This document shows, one piece after another, positions 7,518 through 14,982 of a stretch of DNA of 33,012 nt. The first letter of the stretch is position 1, and each line of letters opens with the position of its first letter. The stretch covers positions 1 through 33,012 of the forward strand of contig CALVTQ010000105.1 in NCBI GenBank assembly GCA_944362695.1, written 5' to 3'. The notes beneath the pieces were generated by a model. It made no database searches. It saw only the letters and a list, made by a program, of their open reading frames with translations, and was not told the DNA's origin. The position numbers were made by a program, and so were the translations under genes. Origin of the DNA: an uncultured Clostridia bacterium (GTDB lineage Bacteria; Bacillota; Clostridia; Christensenellales; Aristaeellaceae).

Positions 7518-8456
7518 TTACAACACCTCCTGATCAAACAAACCGGAGATCTTGTTGGCCGCAACCACGAAGATCAGCCCGATCACCGATTGGAACAGGT
7601 CTGCCGCTGTGCCCACGGAATACTGGCCCTGGCTGAAGGATATACGGTACACATAGGTATCGATAACCTCGCTCACGCGGTAGACAAGGTCGTTTTGCAG
7701 CACGAAGATCTGGTCAAAGCCTGCGTTGAGGATGCCGCCCATGCGCAGCACCAGCATGGTCATGATGGTGGGCATCAGGCAGGGAAGGGTGATGTACCAC
7801 ACCTGCTGAAGACGGTTGGCGCCGTCGATATGGGCCGCCTCGTAGAGATCGGCGTCAATGCCGGACAGCGCCGCCATGTACACGATCGTGCCCCAGCCCA
7901 CGCCCTTCCAGATGTCGGAAAACACCAGCAGCCAGCGGAAACCCTTGGGGTCCATCATGATGTTGATGGGGCTTCCCGTTATGCTCTTCCACAGCTGGGA
8001 AAGCACGCCGCTTTCCGGCGCAAAGAACATGAATACCAGGCTGCCGACCACAACCCAGGACAGGAAATGCGGCAGATACATGACCGTCTGCAATGCGCGT
8101 TTGTATCTGGTGGACCGCACCTCATTGAGCATCAGCGCAACAATGATGGGCGCGGGGAAACCGATGGCAATTTTCAGCAGGGAGATGATGACCGTATTGC
8201 GCAGCACCGTGGTAAACATGGGATTGCCAAAGAGCTTATCGAAGTTTTTCAAACCAACCCAGGCGCAATCCCACATGTTCTTGGTGATGCGGTAATTCTT
8301 GAACGCAATCTGGATGCCGAGGAAGGATTTATACCGAAAGAGCAGCACATAGATCATCGCCGGAAGGATCAATCCCCACAGCGGCAGATCCCTCTTCCAG
8401 TTGAACTTAAACCTGCTGCGCCTGCGCAAGTCACGCCGGCGGGTTTCCGTCGTCAT
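7518..8456 (-). CDS. ABC sugar permease, LplB type
   Basis: The 312-residue protein has six predicted membrane spans after a basic N-terminus (RRRDLRRRSRFKFNWKRDLP). It carries family marks such as LPAMIYVLLFRYKSFLGIQIAFKNY, VGLKNFDKLF, and the EAA loop DADLYEAAHIDGANRLQQVWYITLPCLMPTI. It ends in ISGLFDQEVL, typical of LplB proteins. Its ATG overlaps the stop codon of the sialidase-fold gene as ATGA, indicating translational coupling, and AAGGAGG lies 10 bases upstream. With the YtcP/LplC permease and the binding protein it forms the membrane channel of an oligosaccharide importer. Confidence 0.93.
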   Translation of the reverse strand: MTTETRRRDLRRRSRFKFNWKRDLPLWGLILPAMIYVLLFRYKSFLGIQIAFKNYRITKNMWDCAWVGLKNFDKLFGNPMFTTVLRNTVIISLLKIAIGFPAPIIVALMLNEVRSTRYKRALQTVMYLPHFLSWVVVGSLVFMFFAPESGVLSQLWKSITGSPINIMMDPKGFRWLLVFSDIWKGVGWGTIVYMAALSGIDADLYEAAHIDGANRLQQVWYITLPCLMPTIMTMLVLRMGGILNAGFDQIFVLQNDLVYRVSEVIDTYVYRISFSQGQYSVGTAADLFQSVIGLIFVVAANKISGLFDQEVL

Positions 8457-9490
8457 TCACCATCAGCCTCCTTTCCCAAATCTGCATCGATGTAAAGGAT
8501 GTCATGCCGGTTATACTCGATTGCAAACCGGATGTGGCTGCCCTCGGCAAAGCCATCGGGATAGCAAAACGCGCCGGGAGAATCGCTGACGATATGCTTT
8601 TCATCAAAGCTGTCCAGTTCGTCGCTGCTCAGCCAGATAGCCAACGGATTGCGCCCCGCAAAGCCCTGCACCGGATTGGGGGTATGAATCAGCACGATTC
8701 TTCCGTCCTCCATCCGCAGGAGTTTGGGTTTGTTGGAGGGATTGGGAATGTCCGTCGGCCGGGCTTCTGTGAACGTGCGGCCGCCGTTGCAGGATTCCGC
8801 ATACCAAAGCTTGCCCGTGCCGCCCCAGCGCAGGTACATGGCGATGCGCCCATCCTTGAGCTCGATGATGGTGGGCTCGCTCCATATCCAGAGACGGCCC
8901 TCTTCCATCGCCATGGGAATCTTTACCCCGCCCAGACGCTGCCATGTTTCGCCCTCGTCCGAGGAAACGATCACCTCGTTGTTCACATGGGGCGCCATGG
9001 CATCCTGATAGACCCTCAGGCCGTTATTGAGCAGCCTGGCGTTTTCCCGCTCATCCACAGGATAACGCTGCATCGCCATCATCAGCCGCCCGTCGGCCAG
9101 CCGGATCATGCCGCGCGGAAAGGTATAGGTTTCATAACCCGGGATCGGTCCGATGGAGCGCCATGTGCAGCCGTTGTCTTCGCTGACCACACGATCGCAG
9201 GTCCAATTGACAAAATAACCGTTGTGCAGCGTCAGATAAACGATAACCTTTTCGCCGATGACGCTGACCTCCGTCAGATACACAGCCTTGCCATCGTCCG
9301 GACGGATCAGCACCGGCCCGGACCACGTTTCCCCTTCATCCCCGCTTCGGAAGACATACACGCGATTCTCCGGCGCCGGCTCGGTCACGCCGCCGCATTG
9401 GGCGACCAGCAGCAATTCGCCATTGGGCATCCGCCGCACAATGGGCTCGCAGCTGAGCGTATCCCGGTGAACCATATTCATTCTTATCAT
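8453..9490 (-). CDS. Cytoplasmic sialidase-fold (BNR/Asp-box) protein
   Basis: The 345-residue protein has four Asp-box-like repeats, SGDEGETW (49-56), SEDNGCTW (103-110), SSDEGETW (176-183) and SCNGGRTF (233-240), spaced as in a six-bladed sialidase propeller (BNR_2). It lacks a signal peptide, so it should act on imported material. An arginine early in the chain (CEPIVRR, 15-20) and a WSEP motif near 203 sit where propeller active-site residues often lie, but I cannot confirm the full sialidase set. The gene is coupled to its neighbours by ATGA overlaps on both sides, which ties it to the kinase, aldolase and importer. 'Exo-alpha-sialidase' is the likely automatic name. A glycosidase, lyase or epimerase for another sugar acid is equally possible. 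Confidence 0.75.
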   Translation of the reverse strand: MIRMNMVHRDTLSCEPIVRRMPNGELLLVAQCGGVTEPAPENRVYVFRSGDEGETWSGPVLIRPDDGKAVYLTEVSVIGEKVIVYLTLHNGYFVNWTCDRVVSEDNGCTWRSIGPIPGYETYTFPRGMIRLADGRLMMAMQRYPVDERENARLLNNGLRVYQDAMAPHVNNEVIVSSDEGETWQRLGGVKIPMAMEEGRLWIWSEPTIIELKDGRIAMYLRWGGTGKLWYAESCNGGRTFTEARPTDIPNPSNKPKLLRMEDGRIVLIHTPNPVQGFAGRNPLAIWLSSDELDSFDEKHIVSDSPGAFCYPDGFAEGSHIRFAIEYNRHDILYIDADLGKEADGE

Positions 9491-10278
9491 GCTTTCCTCT
9501 CCTTGCCCATCAGCTCACGGGTATAGCACAGCGACTGCTTTGCGCCGTTATAAATCGCGTTCAATTCGCTGCCGACGCTGAAACAGGTCATGCCGAAATT
9601 CCGGCCCATGGTCAGCAAATCGTTATTCGCCGTGATGATCCCGGACCACTTGCCGTTCTTTCTGGCGGATGCCGCCACTTTCTGGATCGCCTGCACCATG
9701 CGGGGATGCGTGTACTCGCCGAAGATGCCCATATGCTGACTGAGATCGTTGGGGCCGATGAGCACGCCGTCCACACCGGGGATGCTGGTGATCTCATCGA
9801 TGTTTTCCACCGTTTGCGGGGATTCAATCTGACAGATGACGATCACCCGATTGTTGGCGTCGCGCATGATCTGGCTCACGTCGCCGCCGGAATACCCGGT
9901 ATGCGCGCGGAAGGTGGAAACGCCGCGGTTTCCTTCCGGCGCGTACCGGCACAAGGAAGCCAGCCGTTCCGCATCCGCCCGGCTATGGACGTCGGAAAGG
10001 AGGATGCCTTTCGCTCCCATGTCCAGATATTTGGTGATGTTCGTCCGGCTGGGCTGCGTCACCCGGACGATCACCGGGATCTTCGCGCCTTCCGCCACAG
10101 CAACAAGGTTTGCGACCTGGGACATATCGAAATATCCGTGCTCACAATCAATCAGGATGTAGTCATACCCGCAGCAAGCCAGCAGCCTGACAATATTGGG
10201 AACATAGATTTCCGACAGCATGATGCCTATCTCTGTTTCGCCATTTTTCAGCTTACTTCTGAGCAGCTCCGTATTCAT
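9487..10278 (-). CDS. HpcH/HpaI-family class II aldolase (2-keto-3-deoxy-sugar acid aldolase-like)
   Basis: The 263-residue protein matches the metal-dependent HpcH/HpaI aldolases, which split 2-keto-3-deoxy acids to pyruvate plus an aldehyde. Visible motifs are the catalytic-base segment YDYILIDCEHGYFD, the arginine segment IPVIVRVTQPS, the glutamate segment VICQIESPQTVENIDEI, and GVDGVLIGPNDLSQ with the metal-binding aspartate. Its length equals that of RhmA/GarL/HpaI proteins. Both ends overlap neighbouring genes by ATGA. With a sugar kinase upstream and an importer downstream, it probably catalyses the last carbon-carbon cleavage of an imported sugar or sugar acid. The exact substrate cannot be read from the sequence. 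Confidence 0.9.
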   Translation of the reverse strand: MNTELLRSKLKNGETEIGIMLSEIYVPNIVRLLACCGYDYILIDCEHGYFDMSQVANLVAVAEGAKIPVIVRVTQPSRTNITKYLDMGAKGILLSDVHSRADAERLASLCRYAPEGNRGVSTFRAHTGYSGGDVSQIMRDANNRVIVICQIESPQTVENIDEITSIPGVDGVLIGPNDLSQHMGIFGEYTHPRMVQAIQKVAASARKNGKWSGIITANNDLLTMGRNFGMTCFSVGSELNAIYNGAKQSLCYTRELMGKERKA

Positions 10279-11450
10279 TGCACAACCCTCTCATTCGTGG
10301 CCTCTGAGTCTTTGTCGATCCTGCTTGCCAATCGAATCATGCCCGTCCATATGTCGGATGTCTTAATCCTGCCGCCGGACAGCCCAAAGCTTATCTCTAT
10401 GGCGGCCCGCAGAGCCGGATTCTTCAGCACACACCCGCCTGAATAGCACAGCTCCCCAACGGGGAAATCCATTCTTTCCGCTGCTTTGCGGTAACTGTCC
10501 GCCATATCATGATAAATACCGCTCGCCTTCCTATCCGGCCTCCGCGTGAGCATCCCCCATACTTCGTCATCGTTTCCGTCATAGGTTTCGCGCAGCGTCT
10601 GTATATGATGCCCGCCCGGCAAGCCGGAAACCGTTCGCAAATAGCAGCCTTTATCAAGCCACGGACGGCTTTCGCATCGGTCCACCTTGAATTCCCCGCA
10701 CAGCGCTCCCAGCAGGCCCGCCGTGCCAACATTCACATGCAGGCTATGCTCAAGTTTCAGGCCGGCGCCAAAGGCGCACACCTGCTGATCGCCGATGTCC
10801 GGATACACCGGAATCCCCCGATACGTTCCAACGGGCCCGATGCCGTCCGTGATCTCGGGCATTCGGAGCGTGAACAGTCCCGCTTTTTTCAAAAGAGCCT
10901 CGTTCCAGCCGCCCTTTCTGATATCCGCCAGACCGGTCGGTGCGGCGTTCGTGATATGACAAACATGATGCCCTGTCAATCGGGAAATGACATATCCTCC
11001 AAGCGTATGGAAGTATGCTCCGTCTTCAATCGTTTCCCCTTCGGCGCGCCTGGCCAGAAGGGAGCAGACGGCCAAATTGCCTTTCAATGGGACGCCCGAT
11101 GGATAAACATCTTCATCTTTCAGCAATTCCCGGATTGCACAGAGGTGTTTGGCGCCCAATCGGTCTTGCCAGGATACATAAGGCGTGATGGGCTTCATCG
11201 CCGCATCCGTCAGTATATACCCGTGCATCTGCGTTGAAAACAAGATTCCGCCTATGGGCATGTCATCCACGAATCCGTCAATCAATGAAACAACCTGATG
11301 CAGATACGCTTCGGCATCAATTTCATATCGATCGTGATTCTTCAAAAGTGCGGGCGGCGCGGGAATCTGGCGTTCCGCCTGCACCGTTCCCGCGGACAGC
11401 AAAGCCGCCTTGGTGAACGTGGAGCCGAGATCCACGGCAATCATTCTCAT
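10275..11450 (-). CDS. FGGY-family carbohydrate kinase (short form)
   Basis: The 391-residue protein begins MRMIAVDLGSTFTKAALL, the phosphate-1 motif of the FGGY/ASKHA kinases. It continues with ILFSTQMHGYIL and PYVSWQDRLG (sugar-binding half), NAAPTGLADIRKGGWN, and LHVNVGTAGLLGAL plus CYSGGCVLKNP in the ATP-binding half. At 391 residues it is about 100 shorter than ordinary FGGY kinases (around 480-520), with a reduced C-terminal domain. It should phosphorylate a ketose or sugar alcohol. It is the first gene of the operon and divergent from the DeoR regulator. I start it at 11450; the only purine-rich site, AGGAAAGG, is a little distant (11 bases). Substrate unknown. Confidence 0.83.
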   Translation of the reverse strand: MRMIAVDLGSTFTKAALLSAGTVQAERQIPAPPALLKNHDRYEIDAEAYLHQVVSLIDGFVDDMPIGGILFSTQMHGYILTDAAMKPITPYVSWQDRLGAKHLCAIRELLKDEDVYPSGVPLKGNLAVCSLLARRAEGETIEDGAYFHTLGGYVISRLTGHHVCHITNAAPTGLADIRKGGWNEALLKKAGLFTLRMPEITDGIGPVGTYRGIPVYPDIGDQQVCAFGAGLKLEHSLHVNVGTAGLLGALCGEFKVDRCESRPWLDKGCYLRTVSGLPGGHHIQTLRETYDGNDDEVWGMLTRRPDRKASGIYHDMADSYRKAAERMDFPVGELCYSGGCVLKNPALRAAIEISFGLSGGRIKTSDIWTGMIRLASRIDKDSEATNERVVQ

Positions 11451-11468
11451 GGTGATCACTGCCTTTCC

Positions 11469-11497
11469 TTGACAGATTTTCTTGACCATGCTAAAAT
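11469..11497 (+). promoter_or_regulatory. Promoter of the DeoR regulator gene
   Basis: TTGACA (11469-11474), 17 bases and TAAAAT (11492-11497) give a near-consensus promoter 38 bases ahead of the DeoR start. The divergent leftward promoter for the kinase operon must lie in the same 85 bases, but I cannot identify it with confidence. Confidence 0.75.
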
Positions 11498-11534
11498 CTT
11501 CACACAATATATCGTTTACGAAGGGAGGGATTGC

Positions 11535-12290
11535 ATGCTGTCCGTCGAGCGCCAGCAAGCCGTTTATGAGTACATCCGTACACACCACTCGGCCAGCGTC
11601 GCCGAATTGAGCAAGCACTTCTTTATCAGCGAAACCTCCATTCGGCGCGATCTTCAGAAATTGGAGCGTTCCGGCCTCATCCATAAGACGTATGGCGGTG
11701 CGGTTCTTGTGCAGGGTGACAACGAGGTCATCTCTCTGGAAGCGCGTCAACAGGTGGAACGGGAAGCAAAGGCGATCATCGCCAAGAAGGCTGCCGCCCT
11801 GGTCAAAAACGGCGATGTGATCTTCCTGGACTCCAGCAGCACCGCGCTTTCCATTGTGCCCCACCTTTCATCGCTGACCAATCTTTCCATCTTTACAAAC
11901 GGCCTGCGAATCGCCAACGCTCTTGCCGAGTATCCGCAATTCAAGGTGTATGTTCTGGGCGGATTGCTCAACAGCCGTACCTTTTCCATGTGCGGTGCCA
12001 TCACCGCCCAGCAGATCAGAGGCGTTTACGCGAATCAGGTTTTTGTTTCCCCCAAGGGCGTAGATGAAAAAGGAAACATCTACTGCGCCAATGAGGAAGA
12101 AGCCCAAATCCGCCAAATGATGATGGAGCTCAGCGACCATGCTGTTCTGCTTTGCAGCCGCAAGAAGTTGGGACAGCATGCCGCATTCAGGCTTTGCGGG
12201 CTGAACGAGGTCTCATCCTTCGTCTGCGAAGAATCCCCGGATGAATATTGGACCGAACTTCTTTACAGCAGCAATGTTGATCTTTTGTGA
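11535..12290 (+). CDS. DeoR/GlpR-family transcriptional repressor
   Basis: The 251-residue protein has the N-terminal DeoR helix-turn-helix (MLSVERQQAVYEYIRTHHSA, VAELSKHFFISETSIRRDLQKLERSGLIHKTYGGAVL) and the C-terminal sensor domain, with IAKKAAALVKNGDVIFLDSSSTA and VYVLGGLLN. DeoR sensors bind a phosphorylated sugar, fitting the adjacent sugar-kinase operon and the nucleoside hydrolase/ribokinase pair. GGGAGG precedes the ATG by 7 bases. Being divergent from the kinase operon, it most likely represses that operon and perhaps the downstream nucleoside genes; this is inference from position. Confidence 0.92.
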   Translation: MLSVERQQAVYEYIRTHHSASVAELSKHFFISETSIRRDLQKLERSGLIHKTYGGAVLVQGDNEVISLEARQQVEREAKAIIAKKAAALVKNGDVIFLDSSSTALSIVPHLSSLTNLSIFTNGLRIANALAEYPQFKVYVLGGLLNSRTFSMCGAITAQQIRGVYANQVFVSPKGVDEKGNIYCANEEEAQIRQMMMELSDHAVLLCSRKKLGQHAAFRLCGLNEVSSFVCEESPDEYWTELLYSSNVDLL

Positions 12291-12331
12291 TCGTTTCTTC
12301 GATTAAGAGCATACCTCTTTTGCACACTTGC

Positions 12332-12369
12332 TGTCAATCCTGGTAGAAAAGTCGAGAAATATGCACAAT
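12332..12369 (-). promoter_or_regulatory. Left copy of an inverted promoter module, leftward TTGACA box
   Basis: Read on the minus strand, the segment contains TTGTGCATATTTC, then CTTTTCTACCAGGATTGACA. It closely matches the plus-strand copy at 12516-12553. A 15-base core (TTTTCTACCAGGATT) is identical and abuts a -35-like box in both. From TTGACA (12337-12332) the nearest -10 is TATGCT (12313-12308, 18 bases), which would give a transcript antisense to the DeoR 3' end. The function is unknown. Confidence 0.5.
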
Positions 12370-12383
12370 TTCATCCTCAATCA

Positions 12384-12417
12384 AGCAAGAGTGTGCAACA
12401 TTACGCACACTCTTGCT
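12384..12417 (+). terminator. Perfect 13-bp hairpin after the DeoR gene
   Basis: AGCAAGAGTGTGC (12384-12396) and its exact complement (12405-12417) enclose an 8-base loop, followed by ATTTATT. It is probably the DeoR terminator, though the U-tract is weak. A near copy of one arm, AGCAAGTGTGC, is found on the minus strand at 12332-12322, so the arms might instead be operator sites. Confidence 0.5.
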
Positions 12418-12515
12418 ATTTATTCATGCATACCAATCATCGCGTTCTGTCCCGTCCATAAGCCGCCCACCCGGTCTTGCGCATTTGATCACTTTCTGCT
12501 CAGTTCGTCGATTCA

Positions 12516-12553
12516 TTTATGCATAATTGTCTTTTTTTCTACCAGGATTTACA
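12516..12553 (+). promoter_or_regulatory. Right copy of the inverted promoter module
   Basis: TTTATGCATAATTGTC followed by TTTTCTACCAGGATT and TTTACA, in inverted orientation relative to 12332-12369 and about 150 bases from it. It ends on the -35 box of the nucleoside hydrolase promoter, so the shared block is a good candidate activator or repressor site. Apart from these elements and the hairpin at 12384-12417, I see nothing else in 12291-12602. Confidence 0.5.
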
Positions 12554-12576
12554 ACCCACCTCTGTAATGTCATAAT
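12548..12576 (+). promoter_or_regulatory. Promoter of the nucleoside hydrolase-ribokinase operon
   Basis: TTTACA (12548-12553), 17-base spacer and CATAAT (12571-12576). The conserved CTACCAGGA block lies immediately upstream of the -35 box. Confidence 0.6.
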
Positions 12577-12602
12577 AAAGACAGCGATTCATCGGGGAAG
12601 GC

Positions 12603-12719
12603 ATGATTCGCATCAACATCATCCGTGAGCGCACGTACACGATCATCCGCGGCACATTGCCATCCTCGCATGGAGCCCGAATCGCCTGTGCAGAGGCCGC
12701 CGCGCTCTTCGACCTATGA
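12603..12719 (+). CDS. Possible 38-residue leader ORF before the nucleoside hydrolase
   Basis: An ATG at 12603 opens a 38-codon frame (begins MIRINIIRERTYTIIRG, ends AAALFDL) that stops 23 bases before the nucleoside hydrolase ATG. It lies in the presumed leader transcript, downstream of the promoter at 12548-12576. The ribosome site (GGGGAAGG) is too close to be convincing. It resembles no family I recognise. It may be a leader peptide, a gene remnant or chance. Confidence 0.25.
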   Translation: MIRINIIRERTYTIIRGTLPSSHGARIACAEAAALFDL

Positions 12720-12742
12720 ATTCTGTTTCAAGGAGGATTCTC

Positions 12743-13654
12743 ATGCTGACCGAAACCCAGAGACTGAAAATGCTCCAGTGTCCTCAAAAGCCCATCGACA
12801 TGGTGCTGGATACCGATGCCTACAACGAAATCGACGACCAATACGCCATCGCATATGCCGTCGCCGCCGAAAAGCTGAAGCTCAAGGCCCTCTATGCCGC
12901 GCCCTTTGACAATCCCCTGTCTACCGGCCCTGCCGACGGCATGGAGCAGAGTTATCGGGAGATCCTCAAGCTGCTGCGGCTCATGGGGCGCGAAATTCCC
13001 GTTTTCCATGGATCTGACGCTTTTTTGCCCAACGAGACGACGCCCGTGGACTCCCCCGCCGTTCACGATCTCGTGGAACGCGCGATGCAGTATACATGGG
13101 AAAATCCGCTGTACGTCGTATCCATCGGCGCAATCACGAACATCGCTTCCGCCCTGCTGGTCAAGCCCGAGATCGCCGATCGCATCGTCGTCGTCTGGTT
13201 GGGCGGTCATGCCCTGGAATGGCCCCATAACGCAGAGTTCAATCTCCGCCAAGACATAGCCGCCGCCCGCGTGGTGTATAATTCCGGCGCTCCCCTGGTG
13301 CTGCTTCCCTGCATGGGCGTGGTGCATGCTTTCTCGACCACCGAACCGGAACTGAACCATTGGCTGCGCGGCAAGAACGCCCTGTGCGATTATCTGGTTG
13401 ACCACACGGTTGAAGCCGCCAATGCCTACGCCAGAGGAAAAGTGTGGAGCCGCCCCATTTGGGACGTGACCGCCATCGGATGGCTGCTCAACGACGAAGA
13501 CCGGTTTATGCTGGACAAGCTCGTTCACACGCCTGTTCCCGAATACGACAACCATTATTCCGAGGACTTCCGCCGTCCTCTGTGCCGCATGGTCTACTAC
13601 ATCAAGCGCGACGCCCTCATGGGCGACCTGTTCAATCATCTCGTCCGTCTGTAA
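12743..13654 (+). CDS. Nucleoside hydrolase (IUNH family)
   Basis: The 303-residue protein belongs to the inosine-uridine nucleoside hydrolase fold. The calcium-binding N-terminal motif is present in the variant form DTDAYNEIDDQYA (23-35) rather than DTDPGxDD. Later family motifs are visible as VVSIGAITNIASALL, VVWLGGH, and EFNLRQDIAAARVV, with WDVTAIGWLL near the C-terminus. These enzymes hydrolyse the N-glycosidic bond to give base plus ribose. The start at 12743 has AGGAGG 6 bases upstream; an in-frame ATG at 12716 lacks a site. The ribokinase gene follows after 10 bases, so released ribose would be phosphorylated at once. The substrate may be a nucleoside or another N-riboside, since the variant motif subgroup is poorly characterised. 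Confidence 0.88.
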   Translation: MLTETQRLKMLQCPQKPIDMVLDTDAYNEIDDQYAIAYAVAAEKLKLKALYAAPFDNPLSTGPADGMEQSYREILKLLRLMGREIPVFHGSDAFLPNETTPVDSPAVHDLVERAMQYTWENPLYVVSIGAITNIASALLVKPEIADRIVVVWLGGHALEWPHNAEFNLRQDIAAARVVYNSGAPLVLLPCMGVVHAFSTTEPELNHWLRGKNALCDYLVDHTVEAANAYARGKVWSRPIWDVTAIGWLLNDEDRFMLDKLVHTPVPEYDNHYSEDFRRPLCRMVYYIKRDALMGDLFNHLVRL

Positions 13655-13664
13655 GGAGGTTCCC

Positions 13665-14543
13665 GTGAAACTGCTCGTATTTGGTTCTCTGAACATAGAC
13701 CACACCTATCAAGTGCATCATCTGGTGCGCGAAGGCGAAACGCTCTCTTCTTCGGTCTACACAAAGAACGTGGGCGGCAAGGGGTTCAATCAGGCCGTGG
13801 CGCTGGCAAAGGCCGGGCTACCCGTTTTCTTCGCCGGAGCCATCGGCAAGGACGGAATCTTTCTGAAGGAATATCTCCAGGAACTGAACATGGATGTCAG
13901 CAACATTCGCGTCCTCGATGTCCCCACCGGCCATGCGATCATCCAGGTGGATGAAGCGGGCAGCAACTCCATCATCCTATACGGCGGCGCCAATCAGGCC
14001 ATTTCCGAAGAACAGATCGATCATGTTCTCGCCCAGTTCGATGAAGGCGACTATATTCTGCTGCAGAACGAAATCAGTCAGGGAGAAAACATCCTCCGCA
14101 AAGCGCACAGCAAAGGAATTCATGTCATTTTGAATCCCTCTCCCATCTCTCCCGAGCTGCTGACCTGGCCGCTGAATATGGTCGATTGGCTGATATTGAA
14201 CGAGATCGAGGGCGCCGATCTCAGCGGGAAAAATGATCCGGATGAGATCATCGCCGTCCTGATGAACGACCTCCACATTCCGCACATTGTTTTGACTCTG
14301 GGCGAAAAGGGCGCCATGTACGCCTGCAAATCGGCTTGTATGCGGCAGAACGCAATCGCGGCCACCGTCGTCGACACCACCGCCGCCGGCGATACCTTCA
14401 CGGGTTATTTCTTCGCCTCAATCCTCAGCGGGAAAAAGCCGTCGGAAGCTCTGCTCACAGCCGCCGCCGCTTCTGCGCTGGCAATCAGCAAGGAAGGCGC
14501 CGCGAAGTCCATCCCCTGGGCAAAGGATGTGGTCTGCAAATGA
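13665..14543 (+). CDS. rbsK: Ribokinase-like PfkB-family sugar kinase
   Basis: The 292-residue protein shows the ribokinase pattern: MKLLVFGSLNIDHTYQV at the start, the substrate signature VGGKGFNQAVALAKAG (37-52), HAIIQVDEAGSN, and the ATP/catalytic signature TTAAGDTFTGYF (about 233-244) with the catalytic aspartate. It starts with GTG at 13665, preceded by AAGGAGG at 5 bases, only 10 bases after the nucleoside hydrolase stop. It should convert ribose, or a similar pentose from the hydrolase reaction, to the 5-phosphate. The family call is firm; ribose as substrate is inferred from the operon. Confidence 0.88.
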   Translation: MKLLVFGSLNIDHTYQVHHLVREGETLSSSVYTKNVGGKGFNQAVALAKAGLPVFFAGAIGKDGIFLKEYLQELNMDVSNIRVLDVPTGHAIIQVDEAGSNSIILYGGANQAISEEQIDHVLAQFDEGDYILLQNEISQGENILRKAHSKGIHVILNPSPISPELLTWPLNMVDWLILNEIEGADLSGKNDPDEIIAVLMNDLHIPHIVLTLGEKGAMYACKSACMRQNAIAATVVDTTAAGDTFTGYFFASILSGKKPSEALLTAAAASALAISKEGAAKSIPWAKDVVCK

Positions 14544-14610
14544 CAGATACATTTTCCCGACGGGGAAGCTGCGCGCATGTTCGTCAATCGGATGAATAAA
14601 AAGTGAAAAA

Positions 14611-14666
14611 CCGGCATATTATCGTTTGAATGGAGATTGCGGGGCAATATGCCGGATATATCCGGC
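14611..14666. repeat. Overlapping inverted repeats downstream of the ribokinase gene
   Basis: CCGGCATATT (14611-14620) pairs with AATATGCCGG (14646-14655). The second arm overlaps a perfect 16-bp palindrome, GCCGGATATATCCGGC (14651-14666), so the two structures are mutually exclusive. On the minus strand the first hairpin is followed by TTTTT, a terminator-like arrangement. The loop carries AATGGAGAT, shared with the hairpin at 14734-14771. Confidence 0.5.
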
Positions 14667-14722
14667 AGCCGGTTTGCCATTTTCAAACGCGCTTGCGCCA
14701 ATCAGGCTTTGTCCCGGAAAAT

Positions 14723-14771
14723 AAAAAAAGAGGCCTCCTGTTGTCAAATGGAGATAGACGGCGACAGGAGG
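14723..14771 (-). terminator. Hairpin with T7 tract, minus-strand terminator
   Basis: A 12-bp stem (CCTCCTGTCGCC with GACAACAGGAGG on the minus strand) with a 14-base loop is followed by seven T residues. It lies well past the sirtuin terminator at 14905-14945, so it may end a separate small transcript from 14.72-14.89 kb, where TATAAT occurs at 14893-14888 without a clear -35. I see no convincing protein gene in 14544-14982. Confidence 0.55.
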
Positions 14772-14904
14772 TCATTGTATGCCGTGAAACCAAACGAAGG
14801 ATGAACCGCTGAGGTTGCCTTTGCAGAGCGCATTTTTCAAGCCGGGGCGACGCGAAAGCGCGGATTATCCATTTGTTCATCTCTGTTATTATAAATATAT
14901 TCAC

Positions 14905-14945
14905 ATAAAAACGGCCTTGCTCCCTTCAAAATCAGGAGCAGGACC
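14905..14945 (-). terminator. Terminator of the sirtuin-macrodomain operon
   Basis: GGTCCTGCTCC pairs with GGGAGCAAGGCC (11 positions, one mismatch) and is followed by GTTTTTATG on the minus strand, about 40 bases beyond the sirtuin stop. Confidence 0.8.
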
Positions 14946-14982
14946 GTATCATCCGCAGATCATCTTCGGCAGGCGCTTGTTT

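Noticed and set aside
8453..9490. A confident assignment as extracellular sialidase (neuraminidase)
   Set aside because: There is no signal peptide and the complete arginine triad and Tyr/Glu pair could not be identified; only the propeller fold is supported.
12320..12560. A miniature inverted-repeat transposable element between DeoR and the nucleoside hydrolase
   Set aside because: The inverted modules lie right at -35 boxes, are not flanked by a recognisable target-site duplication, and no second copy was seen in the window. A regulatory explanation is simpler.
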